DNA of 64,000 nt. Source: JALORV01 sp963712485. GTDB lineage: Bacteria > Pseudomonadota > Gammaproteobacteria > Burkholderiales > Burkholderiaceae_F. The stretch spans positions 124,001 to 188,000 of the forward strand of contig CAVQID010000043.1 of NCBI GenBank assembly GCA_963712485.1, in the 5' to 3' direction. Each line of letters begins with the position of its first letter. Within the stretch, counting starts at the first letter, position 1. Below the pieces are notes generated by a model, which saw only the letters and a list, made by a program, of their open reading frames with translations, had not been told where the DNA came from and ran no database searches. Shown one piece after another: positions 26,359 to 34,167 of the stretch. The position numbers were made by a program, and so were the translations under genes.

Positions 26359-26862
26359 ATGTTCCCGATTCACCCCAATCACCCGCTCGACCATGCACGC
26401 CGCGCACTGCTCGCAGGGGCGCTTGCGCTTCCGTTCGCTTCGTTGGCGGCAGGGGCGAGGGTGCAATGGTCGGACATCGAACTGATTGATGGCCGGCGTC
26501 TGCCGGCGCCTGAACTGCAGGCCAATGCAGTCATTGCGCAGATCTGGGCGTCGTGGTGTCCTTTCTGTGGTGCACAGAACCCGCATGTGCAGAAGCTCTA
26601 CGACGCTTACGCGGCGCGCGGCCTGCGCGTGATTGCGTTTTCGATCGACAAGACGGTTGAGGCGGCGCGCAACTACGTGGCCAAACGCGGCTACACGTTC
26701 CCGGTGGCGATGATCACACCCCAAGTCGAGACATGGTTCGGCAAGCGTCGGACGCTGCCCGAGACCTACGTCGTGAACCGGGCGGGAGAAGTGGTGTTTA
26801 CGCACCGTGGCGAGATGTTTCCGGAAGATATTGCCGCTCTGGCCAGGTTTGCCGACGATTAG
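26359..26862 (+). CDS. TlpA-like thioredoxin-fold protein in the sox cluster
   Basis: A 167-residue periplasmic disulfide oxidoreductase. Arg-Arg at the start of a hydrophobic segment (RRALLAGALALPFASLAAGA) forms a signal peptide; the thioredoxin-fold active site is WCPFC in IWASWCPFCGAQNPH, followed by the cis-Pro loop LPETYVV. In this place in other sox clusters TlpA/SoxW-like proteins keep SoxY or cytochrome cysteines reduced. The assigned ATG 26359 lacks a ribosome site because the soxX terminator lies directly upstream, so the true start or mode of translation is uncertain. Confidence 0.87.
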   Translation: MFPIHPNHPLDHARRALLAGALALPFASLAAGARVQWSDIELIDGRRLPAPELQANAVIAQIWASWCPFCGAQNPHVQKLYDAYAARGLRVIAFSIDKTVEAARNYVAKRGYTFPVAMITPQVETWFGKRRTLPETYVVNRAGEVVFTHRGEMFPEDIAALARFADD

Positions 26863-26883
26863 AAAACACTGAGGGGAAAAGAG

Positions 26884-28602
26884 ATGTCGATGGATCGCCG
26901 AGAGTTTCTGCAGGTACTGGCGGTAGCCGCCGCGGCCGGCATGCCGATCGCGGCGCGCGATGCGCTGGCTGCCGCGCCCGCCAGCGCGAAGATGTATGAC
27001 GTTCCGCGCTTCGGCAACGTCCATTTTCTGCACTTCACCGACTGCCATGCGCAGCTGATGCCGGTGTACTTCCGCGAACCCAGCGTCAACCTGGGTATCG
27101 GTGCGGCCAGCGGCCAACCGCCGCACCTTGTCGGCGAGCATCTGCTGAAGCACTTCAAGATCGCTCCCGGGACGGCGGAAGCGCACGCTTTCACGTACCT
27201 CGACTTTGTCGAGGCTGCAAAGGTCTACGGCAAGATCGGCGGCTTCGCGCACCTCTCGACGCTGGTCAAGCGACTCCGGGCCGGACGGCCCGGGTCGTTG
27301 CTGCTCGATGGCGGTGACACATGGCAGGGCTCGGCCACCGCGCTGTGGACCAATGCGCAGGACATGGTCGATGCCTGCAAGCTGATGGGCGTCGACGTGA
27401 TGACGGCGCACTGGGAAATGACCTACGGCCAGAAGCGCGTGCAGGAGATCATCGGCAAGGACTTCAAGGGCAAGATCGACTTCGTCGCGCAGAACGTCAA
27501 GACGACGGATTTCGGCGATCAGGTGTTCCCGCCGTACACGCTGCGCGACATGAATGGCGTGAAGGTGGCGATCATCGGCCAGGCGTTCCCGTACACGCCG
27601 ATCGCGAATCCGCGCTATTTCGTTCCGGAGTGGAGCTTCGGCATCCAGGACGACAACATGCAGAAGATGGTCGACGAGGTTCGCGCCAAGGGCGCGCAGG
27701 TCGTCGTCGTCCTCTCGCACAACGGTATGGACGTCGATCTCAAGATGGCCTCGCGGGTGCGCGGCATCGATGCAATCCTCGGCGGTCACACCCACGACGG
27801 CGTGCCGCAGCCCACCCTCATCAAGAACGCCGGCGGCACCACGCTGGTCACCAATGCCGGCAGCAACGGCAAGTTCCTGGCGGTGCTCGACTTCGACGTC
27901 AAGGACGGCAAGATCTCCGGCTATCGCTACAAGCTGCTGCCGGTCTTCTCCAACCTGCTGCCGGGCGATCCGGAGATGACCGCTTTCATCCAGCGCGTGC
28001 GTGCGCCGTACGAGGCCAAGCTGACCGAAAGGCTCGCAACCACCGAGGGTCTGCTGTATCGCCGCGGCAATTTCAACGGTACCTTCGACCAGCTGATTCT
28101 CGACGCGATGCTGGCAGTCAAGGGTGCGGAGATCGGCTTCTCCCCGGGTTTCCGCTGGGGTACGAGCCTGCTGCCCGGCCAGGCCATCACCATGGAGCAT
28201 CTGATGGACCAGACCGCCATCACCTATCCCTACACGACGGTCAATGACATGACCGGCGAAACGATCAAGACGGTGCTCGAGGACGTCGCCGACAACCTTT
28301 TCAACCCCGATCCGTACCTGCAGCAGGGCGGTGACATGGTTCGTGTTGGGGGTCTGCAGTACGCGATCGATCCGGCGGCGGCCATGGGTGGTCGGATCAG
28401 CGACATGCGCCTCAACGGCAGGCCGATCGAGGCAGGCAAGAGCTACAAGGTCGCAGGGTGGGCGCCGGTGGCCGAAGGGGCGAAGGGCGAACCGATCTGG
28501 GACGTGGTCGCCAAGTACCTGCGTGACCACAAGGTGGTGAAGCCGGTGCAGCTCAACCAGCCGTCGATCAAGGGCGTCACCGGCAATCCCGGCATCGCCT
28601 GA
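26884..28602 (+). CDS. soxB: Thiosulfohydrolase SoxB
   Basis: Dimanganese hydrolase that releases sulfate from S-thiosulfonate-SoxY. The 572-residue protein has a Tat signal (MDRREFLQVLAVAAAAG), metallophosphoesterase metal motifs FTDCHAQLMPVYF, LLLDGGDTWQGSATALW, VLSHNGMDVD and GGHTHDGVPQP, and a C-terminal 5'-nucleotidase-type domain with GFRWGTSLLPGQAITMEHLMD. The start ATG 26884 has GAGGGGAAAAG upstream. Eleven bases separate its stop from the next thioredoxin-like gene. Confidence 0.97.
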   Translation: MSMDRREFLQVLAVAAAAGMPIAARDALAAAPASAKMYDVPRFGNVHFLHFTDCHAQLMPVYFREPSVNLGIGAASGQPPHLVGEHLLKHFKIAPGTAEAHAFTYLDFVEAAKVYGKIGGFAHLSTLVKRLRAGRPGSLLLDGGDTWQGSATALWTNAQDMVDACKLMGVDVMTAHWEMTYGQKRVQEIIGKDFKGKIDFVAQNVKTTDFGDQVFPPYTLRDMNGVKVAIIGQAFPYTPIANPRYFVPEWSFGIQDDNMQKMVDEVRAKGAQVVVVLSHNGMDVDLKMASRVRGIDAILGGHTHDGVPQPTLIKNAGGTTLVTNAGSNGKFLAVLDFDVKDGKISGYRYKLLPVFSNLLPGDPEMTAFIQRVRAPYEAKLTERLATTEGLLYRRGNFNGTFDQLILDAMLAVKGAEIGFSPGFRWGTSLLPGQAITMEHLMDQTAITYPYTTVNDMTGETIKTVLEDVADNLFNPDPYLQQGGDMVRVGGLQYAIDPAAAMGGRISDMRLNGRPIEAGKSYKVAGWAPVAEGAKGEPIWDVVAKYLRDHKVVKPVQLNQPSIKGVTGNPGIA

Positions 28603-28612
28603 AGCGGCGTCT

Positions 28613-29086
28613 GTGCATCGGCGCGCGCTGCTCGTCGCTGGCCTGCTGCTGCCGTGGGCATCAGCGCAGGCCACGGGTGACGAGTCACTGCCGCCGGCGA
28701 CAGATCTCAGGGAGCTCGCTGCGCAAAGTGGCCGGCTCAAGGCTCCCATCATCGTTCTGTTCAGCACACCCGGCTGTCCGTACTGCCGGGAAGTGCGGCG
28801 CAACTACCTGGCGCCGCGCCTGGCGGCGCAAGCCGGCGGCGCGGTGGTGCTGATACGCGAGATCGACATCACCAGTCGTGATCCGCTTACGGCGTTCGAC
28901 GGCAGGGTTACTATCCACGCCGAATTCGCGACGCGTCTCGGCGTTCGCATGGTGCCGGTCGTCATGGCCTTCGACGTATACGGTCAACCGATCGGCGACC
29001 CGCTCGTTGGTCTTGATCGTTCCGGCTTCTACGACGGCTACCTGCAGTCCCTCGTCGCGCAGGCGCAGCGGCAGTTCGACCGTTAG
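28613..29086 (+). CDS. soxW: SoxW-like periplasmic thioredoxin
   Basis: A 157-residue exported thioredoxin-fold protein with signal HRRALLVAGLLLPWASAQA and active site CPYC in FSTPGCPYCREVRRNYL, followed by a cis-Pro at RMVPVVMAFD. In characterised sox systems SoxW reduces oxidised SoxY disulfides. The start is GTG 28613, eleven bases after soxB. I see no strong ribosome site, so translation may be coupled to soxB. The symbol rests on place and fold; it is a second thioredoxin besides the tlpA-like gene. Confidence 0.82.
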   Translation: MHRRALLVAGLLLPWASAQATGDESLPPATDLRELAAQSGRLKAPIIVLFSTPGCPYCREVRRNYLAPRLAAQAGGAVVLIREIDITSRDPLTAFDGRVTIHAEFATRLGVRMVPVVMAFDVYGQPIGDPLVGLDRSGFYDGYLQSLVAQAQRQFDR

Positions 29087-29188
29087 CCCAGCCGGCACCA
29101 CCCGCCGTCGGGCGGCTCGTTGCACACCGGTTGAGCAGACGCGGCCGCACGTGCGTTACCGTAGCGGAGTTGTTGCAAGGAGGTCGCC

Positions 29189-29680
29189 ATGATGTACTGC
29201 CGCACGCTGCTTTCCCTCTTGACCCTTCTGACCATGGCATCGGTATCCGCCCAGACCGCTAGCCCGGAGGCGACTCCGACGGCATCGACATCGCAGTTCG
29301 TGATGGGTACGCGCCTCGGCTACATCACCTGCAGCGAGAAGTACCGGACCTATCTCGAGAAATGGGAGTTGTACGCGCTGATGAACGAAGGCCAGCGTGA
29401 GCCGCGCGGTGCGCCACCCTCGGACGCCGATGTCTCCGATTGCGTGCACCAGACCGCGCTGCGCGGTAGTGCGCTCTACAAGGATGCGCTGAAGCGCGCC
29501 ACCACTCCGAAAGCCAGGGCGGCCTACAGCGAATACATGGTGGCGTGGGAAGCGGCGCTGAAAGGAATACGCCGGCCCGAGCGGGAAACGGTGCAGCAGT
29601 ACAGAGCGCGCCAGAAGCAGGTCGAGGACAAGCTCAACGCGCTGCAGTCCAAGCTCGAGGCGACGACGCCGGCGGCGTAG
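29189..29680 (+). CDS. Secreted protein of unknown function
   Basis: A 163-residue protein not recognised as a known family. It begins with a Sec signal peptide (MMYCRTLLSLLTLLTMASVSAQ), has a short Thr/Ser/Ala-rich linker and then a helical mature domain with two cysteines (ITCSEKY and VSDCVHQ) and a charged C-terminal coiled-coil-like region (RARQKQVEDKLNALQSKLEA). The SD AAGGAGG is seven bases before ATG 29189. It follows soxW by about 100 bp on the same strand and may be the end of the sox region or independent. Confidence 0.75.
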   Translation: MMYCRTLLSLLTLLTMASVSAQTASPEATPTASTSQFVMGTRLGYITCSEKYRTYLEKWELYALMNEGQREPRGAPPSDADVSDCVHQTALRGSALYKDALKRATTPKARAAYSEYMVAWEAALKGIRRPERETVQQYRARQKQVEDKLNALQSKLEATTPAA

Positions 29681-29826
29681 TCCGCTGGAGTGGCCCGGCA
29701 CTGGTCTCGCTGCGTGCTTCGCAGGAGGTCGCAGACCAGGCCGACGAGATTCGTCGTCGGGACGCGGATCCGAGCAGAAAGGTGCCGCGACAATGCGGCG
29801 CGTGAGCGTCGCGTTGCGTTGGAGGC

Positions 29827-29845
29827 TAACCTGCGCAGCAGGTTA
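29827..29845. repeat. Perfect short hairpin upstream of tRNA-Ser
   Basis: TAACCTGC (29827-29834) and GCAGGTTA (29838-29845) form an eight-base-pair stem with a GCA loop. No T-tract follows, so it is not a simple terminator. It lies about 50 bp before the tRNA-Ser gene. Role unknown. Confidence 0.5.
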
Positions 29846-29894
29846 AGCGTGCCTTGCACGCGGCCGCAAACAAAACCGGCAAAATCCGCCTTTG

Positions 29895-29984
29895 GGAAGC
29901 GTGGCCGAGCGGTTTAAGGCACCGGTCTTGAAAACCGGCAAGGGTTCACGCCCTTCGTGAGTTCGAATCTCACCGCTTCCGCCA
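29895..29984 (+). tRNA. tRNA-Ser (anticodon TGA)
   Basis: Class II tRNA with a long variable arm. Acceptor GGAAGCG (29895-29901) pairs with CGCTTCC (29974-29980), discriminator G, encoded CCA at 29982-29984. The anticodon stem CCGGT/ACCGG closes the loop CTTGAAA with TGA at 29929-29931. The T-loop GTTCGAATC is present. It decodes UCN serine codons. Confidence 0.95.
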
Positions 29985-30325
29985 GAACCCGGCTCGCAGG
30001 CGGGTTCGGCGCTCGCGCTGCAGTGGATTCCGCCTTCGTCAAGTTGACGGGCATGACGACCCGCGCATCGTGCCCACGCCGCCGATGGCGACTGTGTTCC
30101 GAGCGTTGGAATTCAGCCCGAACGCTGCGCCGTCAATTTCATGGCCGAATCAGCTGGAGTTTCAACGGGGTCCATCTGGCTGCTGCAACTATCGGCGATG
30201 GAATAGATCACCACCTGGTCAAAACTCCGCGTGGTGCATATGCATATAACGGGAATCACAAGTTTCGTCCGCAACCGCTCGTTAAGCTACGCGCTCCGAC
30301 GCTGTGAAATCGATCAACACTGCAG
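29985..30325. other. 341-bp gap between tRNA-Ser and the rhodanese gene
   Basis: No gene is supported here. A perfect palindrome TGCATATGCA lies at 30235-30244, about 80 bp before the rhodanese start, and its GCATAT core resembles the half-site of the sox operator at 20888-20909; this may be chance. No terminator follows the tRNA directly. Confidence 0.4.
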
Positions 30326-30823
30326 ATGACGACCCTGACCCCGCCGAAGACTCACGATTCCGATGCGAAGCTGGCGAGCCTGACGGCCGACGCGATCTTC
30401 GATCTTGCGCACCTGCGCAAGATCGAGCTTGAGCTGCCGTACGCCGGGGCCGTCACGCCGAGCGAGGCCTGGACGCTTTTCACGCAAGGCAAGGCGAAGC
30501 TTGTCGATGTCCGGACACTTCCGGAGTTCAAGTTCGTCGGTTCGGTTCCAGGTTCAGTCAACGTTGAGTGGCACGGCTACGATCGTCAACCGCTCGCCGT
30601 GTTCCTCGAATCACTCGGCCGCGTCGCGTCACCGTCCGAACCCGTATTGCTGATTTGCCGGAGCGCGGTGCGCTCCGACGCCGCGGCCGATGCCGCCACG
30701 GAATCGGGCTACACCCGCGTCTACAACGTGCTTGAGGGGTTTGAAGGCCAACGCAACCATGCGGGGCATCGCGGCGAGGTCGACGGCTGGCGCCGCCAGG
30801 GCTTGCCGTGGACGCAGGACTGA
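30326..30823 (+). CDS. Rhodanese-type sulfurtransferase
   Basis: A 165-residue cytoplasmic single-domain rhodanese with about 40 extra N-terminal residues. The fold motifs LVDVRTLPEFKFVGSVPGSVN and the active-site loop ICRSAVRS with catalytic Cys111 are clear; the closing 'NVLEGFEGQRN' is typical of sulfur-oxidiser rhodaneses. In dsr-bearing bacteria such proteins pass persulfide sulfur to TusA and on to DsrEFH. It lies tail-to-tail with the TauD-like gene (6 bp between stops), so it is not part of the neighbouring minus-strand operon. Confidence 0.9.
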   Translation: MTTLTPPKTHDSDAKLASLTADAIFDLAHLRKIELELPYAGAVTPSEAWTLFTQGKAKLVDVRTLPEFKFVGSVPGSVNVEWHGYDRQPLAVFLESLGRVASPSEPVLLICRSAVRSDAAADAATESGYTRVYNVLEGFEGQRNHAGHRGEVDGWRRQGLPWTQD

Positions 30824-30829
30824 CCGCGG

Positions 30830-31744
30830 TTACGCCTGCGGCGCCCGCGCAGCGCTAACAGTCGTGTCCGCCACAGCGACCGGTTCGTAGAAGCGTCCGC
30901 GCAGGATCAGCCGGCGGTGTGCCGCCGAATCGGTGAACGCGGCCCGGTCGTGCAGCACGTTATTGCAGACAATGCCCATTCCTGGTTCGAGCCGGACTTG
31001 CAGTACGCGCGGATCCGACGCCAGTACCTGCAGCAGGGCAGACGTCGCAGCGATTACGACGGGGTCGTCCTTCCAGGCGATGCTGCGCGTTCGCGCGGTG
31101 TAGCGCATGTGCAGCCGGCCATCGGCCGTGATGCTGAATACGGGACCCGTCTGGTCGCCGCGTGCGACTTCGCCTTCCTCCGAGCGCGCGGGAATGGTCA
31201 TGGCATCGTCCTGCATCAATGCAGCCACGTACCGCGGGTCGGCGTCACGCAGCGCGATGTAGGCGAGCTCGTGGTCGAGGACGCGGTTTTCCCCGCCCTG
31301 CTCGGCGCGCTCGACGCAATGCAGGATCATCGCGCGGATGCGACGTTCCGGCGGGTTGTAGTAACCGTCGGTGTGCCAGCGGATGGCGCGGTTGGTGTAC
31401 GGAATGAAGCCGCTGCGCGGACCCGATTCGGTCGCGGCCAACGGCGTAATGCCGTCGTCGTCGGCGAGATAGTTGACATCCAGCGTACGAAGTCCGAGCT
31501 GGGCGCCGATCTGCTTCGGCACGTCGGACACGCCGCTGTTGCCGGGCGGTGCCGCGTACACCGCCATGTTGGCGCGCGCGCAGCGTTCGACGAGCGCGCG
31601 ACGTTCGGCAGCGGACAGCGCCGCTGGCTGCGAGACTTCGACGAGCAACTCGTCCACCCGTGACGGCGCTGTCGCGAGTTTGCGATCGCGCCAGGCCCGA
31701 TAGGTGCCTTCGTCGGCGAGATCAAAGGGACTGGGTGGGCGCAC
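30830..31744 (-). CDS. TauD/TfdA-family Fe(II)/2-oxoglutarate dioxygenase
   Basis: A 304-residue non-heme iron oxygenase. The iron-binding facial triad is visible as WHTDGYYN (H124, D126) with a distal His in 'NNVLHDRAAFTD', followed by the 2-oxoglutarate-binding Arg region HRRLILRGRFYEP. Family members oxidise taurine, sulfonates, alkyl sulfates and other compounds. The substrate is not predictable, but its place as last gene of an operon with tusA and dsrC paralogues suggests sulfur chemistry; taurine-type cleavage would give sulfite, the shared intermediate of this region. It starts at GTG 31744, two bases after the previous stop. Confidence 0.85.
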   Translation of the reverse strand: MRPPSPFDLADEGTYRAWRDRKLATAPSRVDELLVEVSQPAALSAAERRALVERCARANMAVYAAPPGNSGVSDVPKQIGAQLGLRTLDVNYLADDDGITPLAATESGPRSGFIPYTNRAIRWHTDGYYNPPERRIRAMILHCVERAEQGGENRVLDHELAYIALRDADPRYVAALMQDDAMTIPARSEEGEVARGDQTGPVFSITADGRLHMRYTARTRSIAWKDDPVVIAATSALLQVLASDPRVLQVRLEPGMGIVCNNVLHDRAAFTDSAAHRRLILRGRFYEPVAVADTTVSAARAPQA

Positions 31745-31746
31745 GC

Positions 31747-32454
31747 CTACTCCGGCGGTATCGGGTCGTCCACCGGCGCGTCGACCTGCGGCATCTCGGG
31801 GAACGGCCCCTCCATCGGTTCGGTCTCGTCCGCCGGCGCGGCGATGATCGACCCGGCCGTGCCGACGACGTTGTCCATCACGCGGCGCAGCGTCGTGACG
31901 GCGTCCGGGGCTTCGATGGTCATGACCTGGTCAGTCACCCATGCACGGTCCCGCTCCGCCACGATGCCGAGCAGCGAGTGACCGGCGTAGCGCAGGAAGG
32001 CGAAGTCCGGCCCGTTCGTTTCGTCGAATCCGAAACTTGCGTAGTCGTCGGCGCGCGCATTGAAGCGGTCGATGAAGCCGCACCGGATGGCATCGGCCTC
32101 GGTGCCCAGCAGACGCGACTCATTTTCCGCCAGCAATTCGGCGAGGCGCCGGACCATCGAGATGGTGAAAACGCGCCGTTCGGGCAACGGCAGCCGCGCG
32201 AACGCGAAGCGGTCGGCGACGTGAATGAGAAACACCAGGTACTCGCCAAGGACGTCGAAATACTGCGGACTCGCCTCGATCTCGAAATCCGCGTCGCGCA
32301 TCCGCTTGATGGTCTGCAGACCGAGTCGCCACGTCGTGAACGCCGCAACGCTCGCGAGCGTCGCTGGATCGCGCGCCTTGTCCTTGGCGAAGAAGCGGCT
32401 CTTGGTCCGTCGCAGCAGCGTGCTCACCGGCGCCTCGTGGCTCGTTCGCGTCAA
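31747..32454 (-). CDS. Conserved-looking protein of unknown function in the TusA/Cas6-like operon
   Basis: A 235-residue, probably soluble, mostly helical protein that I do not recognise. It has a basic N-terminus, an aromatic block (AAFTTWRLGLQTIKRMRDADFEI and YFDVLGEYLVFLIHVADR), a central Glu/Arg-rich helix and an acidic, proline-rich tail ending PVDDPIPPE. No signal peptide or cysteine-rich motif is seen. TTG 32454 overlaps the TGA of the DsrC paralogue (TTGA), and its stop is two bases from the dioxygenase start, so it is embedded in a translationally coupled operon. Confidence 0.75.
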   Translation of the reverse strand: MTRTSHEAPVSTLLRRTKSRFFAKDKARDPATLASVAAFTTWRLGLQTIKRMRDADFEIEASPQYFDVLGEYLVFLIHVADRFAFARLPLPERRVFTISMVRRLAELLAENESRLLGTEADAIRCGFIDRFNARADDYASFGFDETNGPDFAFLRYAGHSLLGIVAERDRAWVTDQVMTIEAPDAVTTLRRVMDNVVGTAGSIIAAPADETEPMEGPFPEMPQVDAPVDDPIPPE

Positions 32455-32780
32455 TAGCCGCCCTTGCCGAACGGCTTGGGCAGGCCCGCGACGCGCACGC
32501 CTTGCTTGGCCGGACCGCCCGGGAACAGGTCATACAGCGTCTTGCTGTCGTGGTGCGGCAGCAGGTCGGTGATGTCCTTCAGCATGTTGCGGAAGTTTGG
32601 CGTCTGGCCATGTTCCCGGTACTGGTCGCGCAGATAGTTGATCACGGCCCAATGGTCGTCGGTGAGCATCAGCCCTTCGGCTTCGGCAATGGCGCGCGGA
32701 ACCTCGTCGCGATAGTTCGCTTCAAGCAGGTAGCCCTCCTCGTCGCACTCGATGGACTCGCCGTCGATCTCATAGGCCAT
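32451..32780 (-). CDS. DsrC/TusE-family protein lacking both functional cysteines
   Basis: A 109-residue member of the DsrC/TusE/DsvC family, as shown by MAYEIDGESIECDEEGYL, DDHWAVINYLRDQY and LYDLFPGGPAKQG. In true DsrC the C-terminal arm ends 'KQACKIAGLPKPTGCV' with CysB and CysA; here the corresponding sites are V95 (KQGVRVAGLP) and K106 (FGKGGY). It cannot form the DsrC trisulfide and cannot act like TusE, which keeps the penultimate Cys. A regulatory or scaffold role is therefore more likely. The only Cys is C12. It starts at ATG 32780, 12 bp after the TusA-fusion stop. Confidence 0.9.
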   Translation of the reverse strand: MAYEIDGESIECDEEGYLLEANYRDEVPRAIAEAEGLMLTDDHWAVINYLRDQYREHGQTPNFRNMLKDITDLLPHHDSKTLYDLFPGGPAKQGVRVAGLPKPFGKGGY

Positions 32781-32792
32781 GTCGCTGTTCCC

Positions 32793-33275
32793 TCAGTCCC
32801 TGCATAGGTAGAACTCGAATTCCCCCGGAGACGTCTCGTAGCGATCCACGAGGCGCACGCTGCTGGCGCGGGTCCACGCGTCCACATCGTCGGTCACGCC
32901 GGGGCAGTTGCTGATCAGCACCAGCACCTCGCCGGCCCGCATACCGTCGAGCAGGCGCCGCGCTTCGGCAATCGGCCCGGGGCAGGTGACACCGCGCAAA
33001 TCAAGGACGACGTTGCCCGGCGACGGCTCGGAAGCACTACAGCGGCGGATCGTGAACGTGACGCGATGTCCGTTCAGCGGCTCCGTGGCGATCACCTCAT
33101 GTCCGGTCAGTTCGGCCCAGGCGCGCAAGTCGTCACCGGTACCGGGGCAGTCGGAAATCAGCAACAGCATCTGTCCATCCGGAAGATCGTCCAGGATCCT
33201 CTTGGCCCCGAGCAGCGGCAACGGGCACGACAGGCCCGTCATGTCGAGCCGCACGACCGATGACGTGCTCTGCAT
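32793..33275 (-). CDS. Tandem TusA-domain sulfur carrier (TusA-TusA fusion)
   Basis: A 160-residue protein with two TusA/SirA domains in a row. The first has LDMTGLSCPLPLL (Cys17) and the second LDLRGVTCPGPIAEA (Cys98); each is followed by the family's hydrophobic strand and Cys-Pro turn (LLISDCPGT, VLISNCPGV). TusA normally is one 80-residue domain carrying a persulfide on the CPxP cysteine. The double form could pass sulfur between its own sites or bind two partners. ATG 33275 has GGAG nine bases upstream; the frame is open to 33368, which would overlap the previous gene. Confidence 0.88.
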   Translation of the reverse strand: MQSTSSVVRLDMTGLSCPLPLLGAKRILDDLPDGQMLLLISDCPGTGDDLRAWAELTGHEVIATEPLNGHRVTFTIRRCSASEPSPGNVVLDLRGVTCPGPIAEARRLLDGMRAGEVLVLISNCPGVTDDVDAWTRASSVRLVDRYETSPGEFEFYLCRD

Positions 33276-33313
33276 CGCGATGCTCCAACGGGCCGCAGGA
33301 AGGCGCACAGTCG

Positions 33314-33919
33314 TCACGACCGGCTGCCGACGGCGGCAATCGACTTGTGCGGCACGAACAGTCCGCATCCCAGTTTGCGCAGAAGTCCAACGCCCCGCTC
33401 CTGGGCGAGCAGCGAGTCCGCCGGCGACAGGCCGTGCAGCATCAGGCTGTAGCCGACCCGAATCTTGCCGGGATCCAGCTTCAGTTCACCGCGGCGCCCA
33501 ACGATCGTGTCGCAGTCGATTCCCAGCGCCGTCAGTTCGTTGGTGACATCGTCTACGAACGTCATTTCGTCCTCCGCGCCAGTCACGACCAGGCGCGCGT
33601 GCAGTACCGGGTACGGCAGAAGTGCGCGCCGGCTCGCGCGACCGAGGTGCAGTTGAACCGGAACTTCCAGGTCGGTGTCCTCCAGCAAGGCGCACGCAGC
33701 GGCGCGATGCTCCGGCACGCGCAGCACGATACGCGTGCGTCCACCGATGATCATGCCGTCAGCGCACGGCGTCAGCCCGCGCATCGGATGAACTCCGGCA
33801 AGCGGCTCTTCGTCGAGCCACGGCAGGCGTTCTGCCAGCGCGCGGTACAGCGCGACCGGGTAGTCAGGATCGATGAGGTGACCGGCGACCGCGAACGCGA
33901 AATCCAGTGATGTCGTCAT
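33314..33919 (-). CDS. Cas6/Cmx6-like RAMP protein (type I-MYXAN family) in a sulfur operon
   Basis: A 201-residue protein resembling the Cmx6 group of CRISPR RNA-processing endonucleases. The matching features are LDFAFAVAGHLI with an N-terminal His, GVHPMRGLT (42-50), GGRTRIVLRVPEHR (59-72), LLPYPVLHARLV (100-111) and the C-terminal RAMP glycine-rich loop GVGLLRKLGCGLFVPHK (176-192). Known relatives cut CRISPR repeats; His residues near the N-terminus can serve in catalysis. There is no CRISPR array and no other cas gene in the 64 kb. It begins two bases after a small unknown gene and is 38 bp ahead of the TusA fusion, so it is co-transcribed with sulfur-carrier genes. Its RNA target here is unknown. 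Confidence 0.75.
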   Translation of the reverse strand: MTTSLDFAFAVAGHLIDPDYPVALYRALAERLPWLDEEPLAGVHPMRGLTPCADGMIIGGRTRIVLRVPEHRAAACALLEDTDLEVPVQLHLGRASRRALLPYPVLHARLVVTGAEDEMTFVDDVTNELTALGIDCDTIVGRRGELKLDPGKIRVGYSLMLHGLSPADSLLAQERGVGLLRKLGCGLFVPHKSIAAVGSRS

Positions 33920-33921
33920 GG

Positions 33922-34167
33922 CTATCCACGGTCTGGCGATCGGGACTTGCCCCAGCGCAGCATGGCCTCGCCCCAGGTGGCTGCGGTATCCGCGTCGATG
34001 TCGAACACGGTGAAGCGCCGGCCCTCACGGATTCTGATGCGCAGCAGACTCAATCCGCCGTGCCGATAATCGAGCTGCTGCAACTCGATGTCCTGGCCGC
34101 CCAGCGGGGCGCGCAGCCTCGTGATCGGCGTCAGGCTGAACTTGTCGTCCGGATCGGTCGGTTCCAT
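33922..34167 (-). CDS. Small conserved protein, first gene of the operon opposite dsrA
   Basis: An 81-residue soluble protein that I do not recognise with certainty as a named family. It reads as a compact beta-rich domain: FSLTPITRLRAPLGGQDIELQQLDY, then LLRIRIREGRRFTVFDID, and a helix ATWGEAMLRWGKS. I prefer ATG 34167 because the domain starts there; the frame runs upstream to 34470 (with an ATG near 34249) into the dsrA leader without similarity. No good ribosome site is visible. It is promoter-proximal in a divergent arrangement with dsrA, 296 bp apart. Confidence 0.65.
   Translation of the reverse strand: MEPTDPDDKFSLTPITRLRAPLGGQDIELQQLDYRHGGLSLLRIRIREGRRFTVFDIDADTAATWGEAMLRWGKSRSPDRG

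Noticed and set aside
29100..29120. A CCGCC/GGCGG stem after soxW as a terminator
   Set aside because: The stem is only five base pairs and is not followed by a T-tract.
29957..30307. A 116-codon frame overlapping the 3' end of tRNA-Ser
   Set aside because: It begins inside the tRNA and has no protein-like features.
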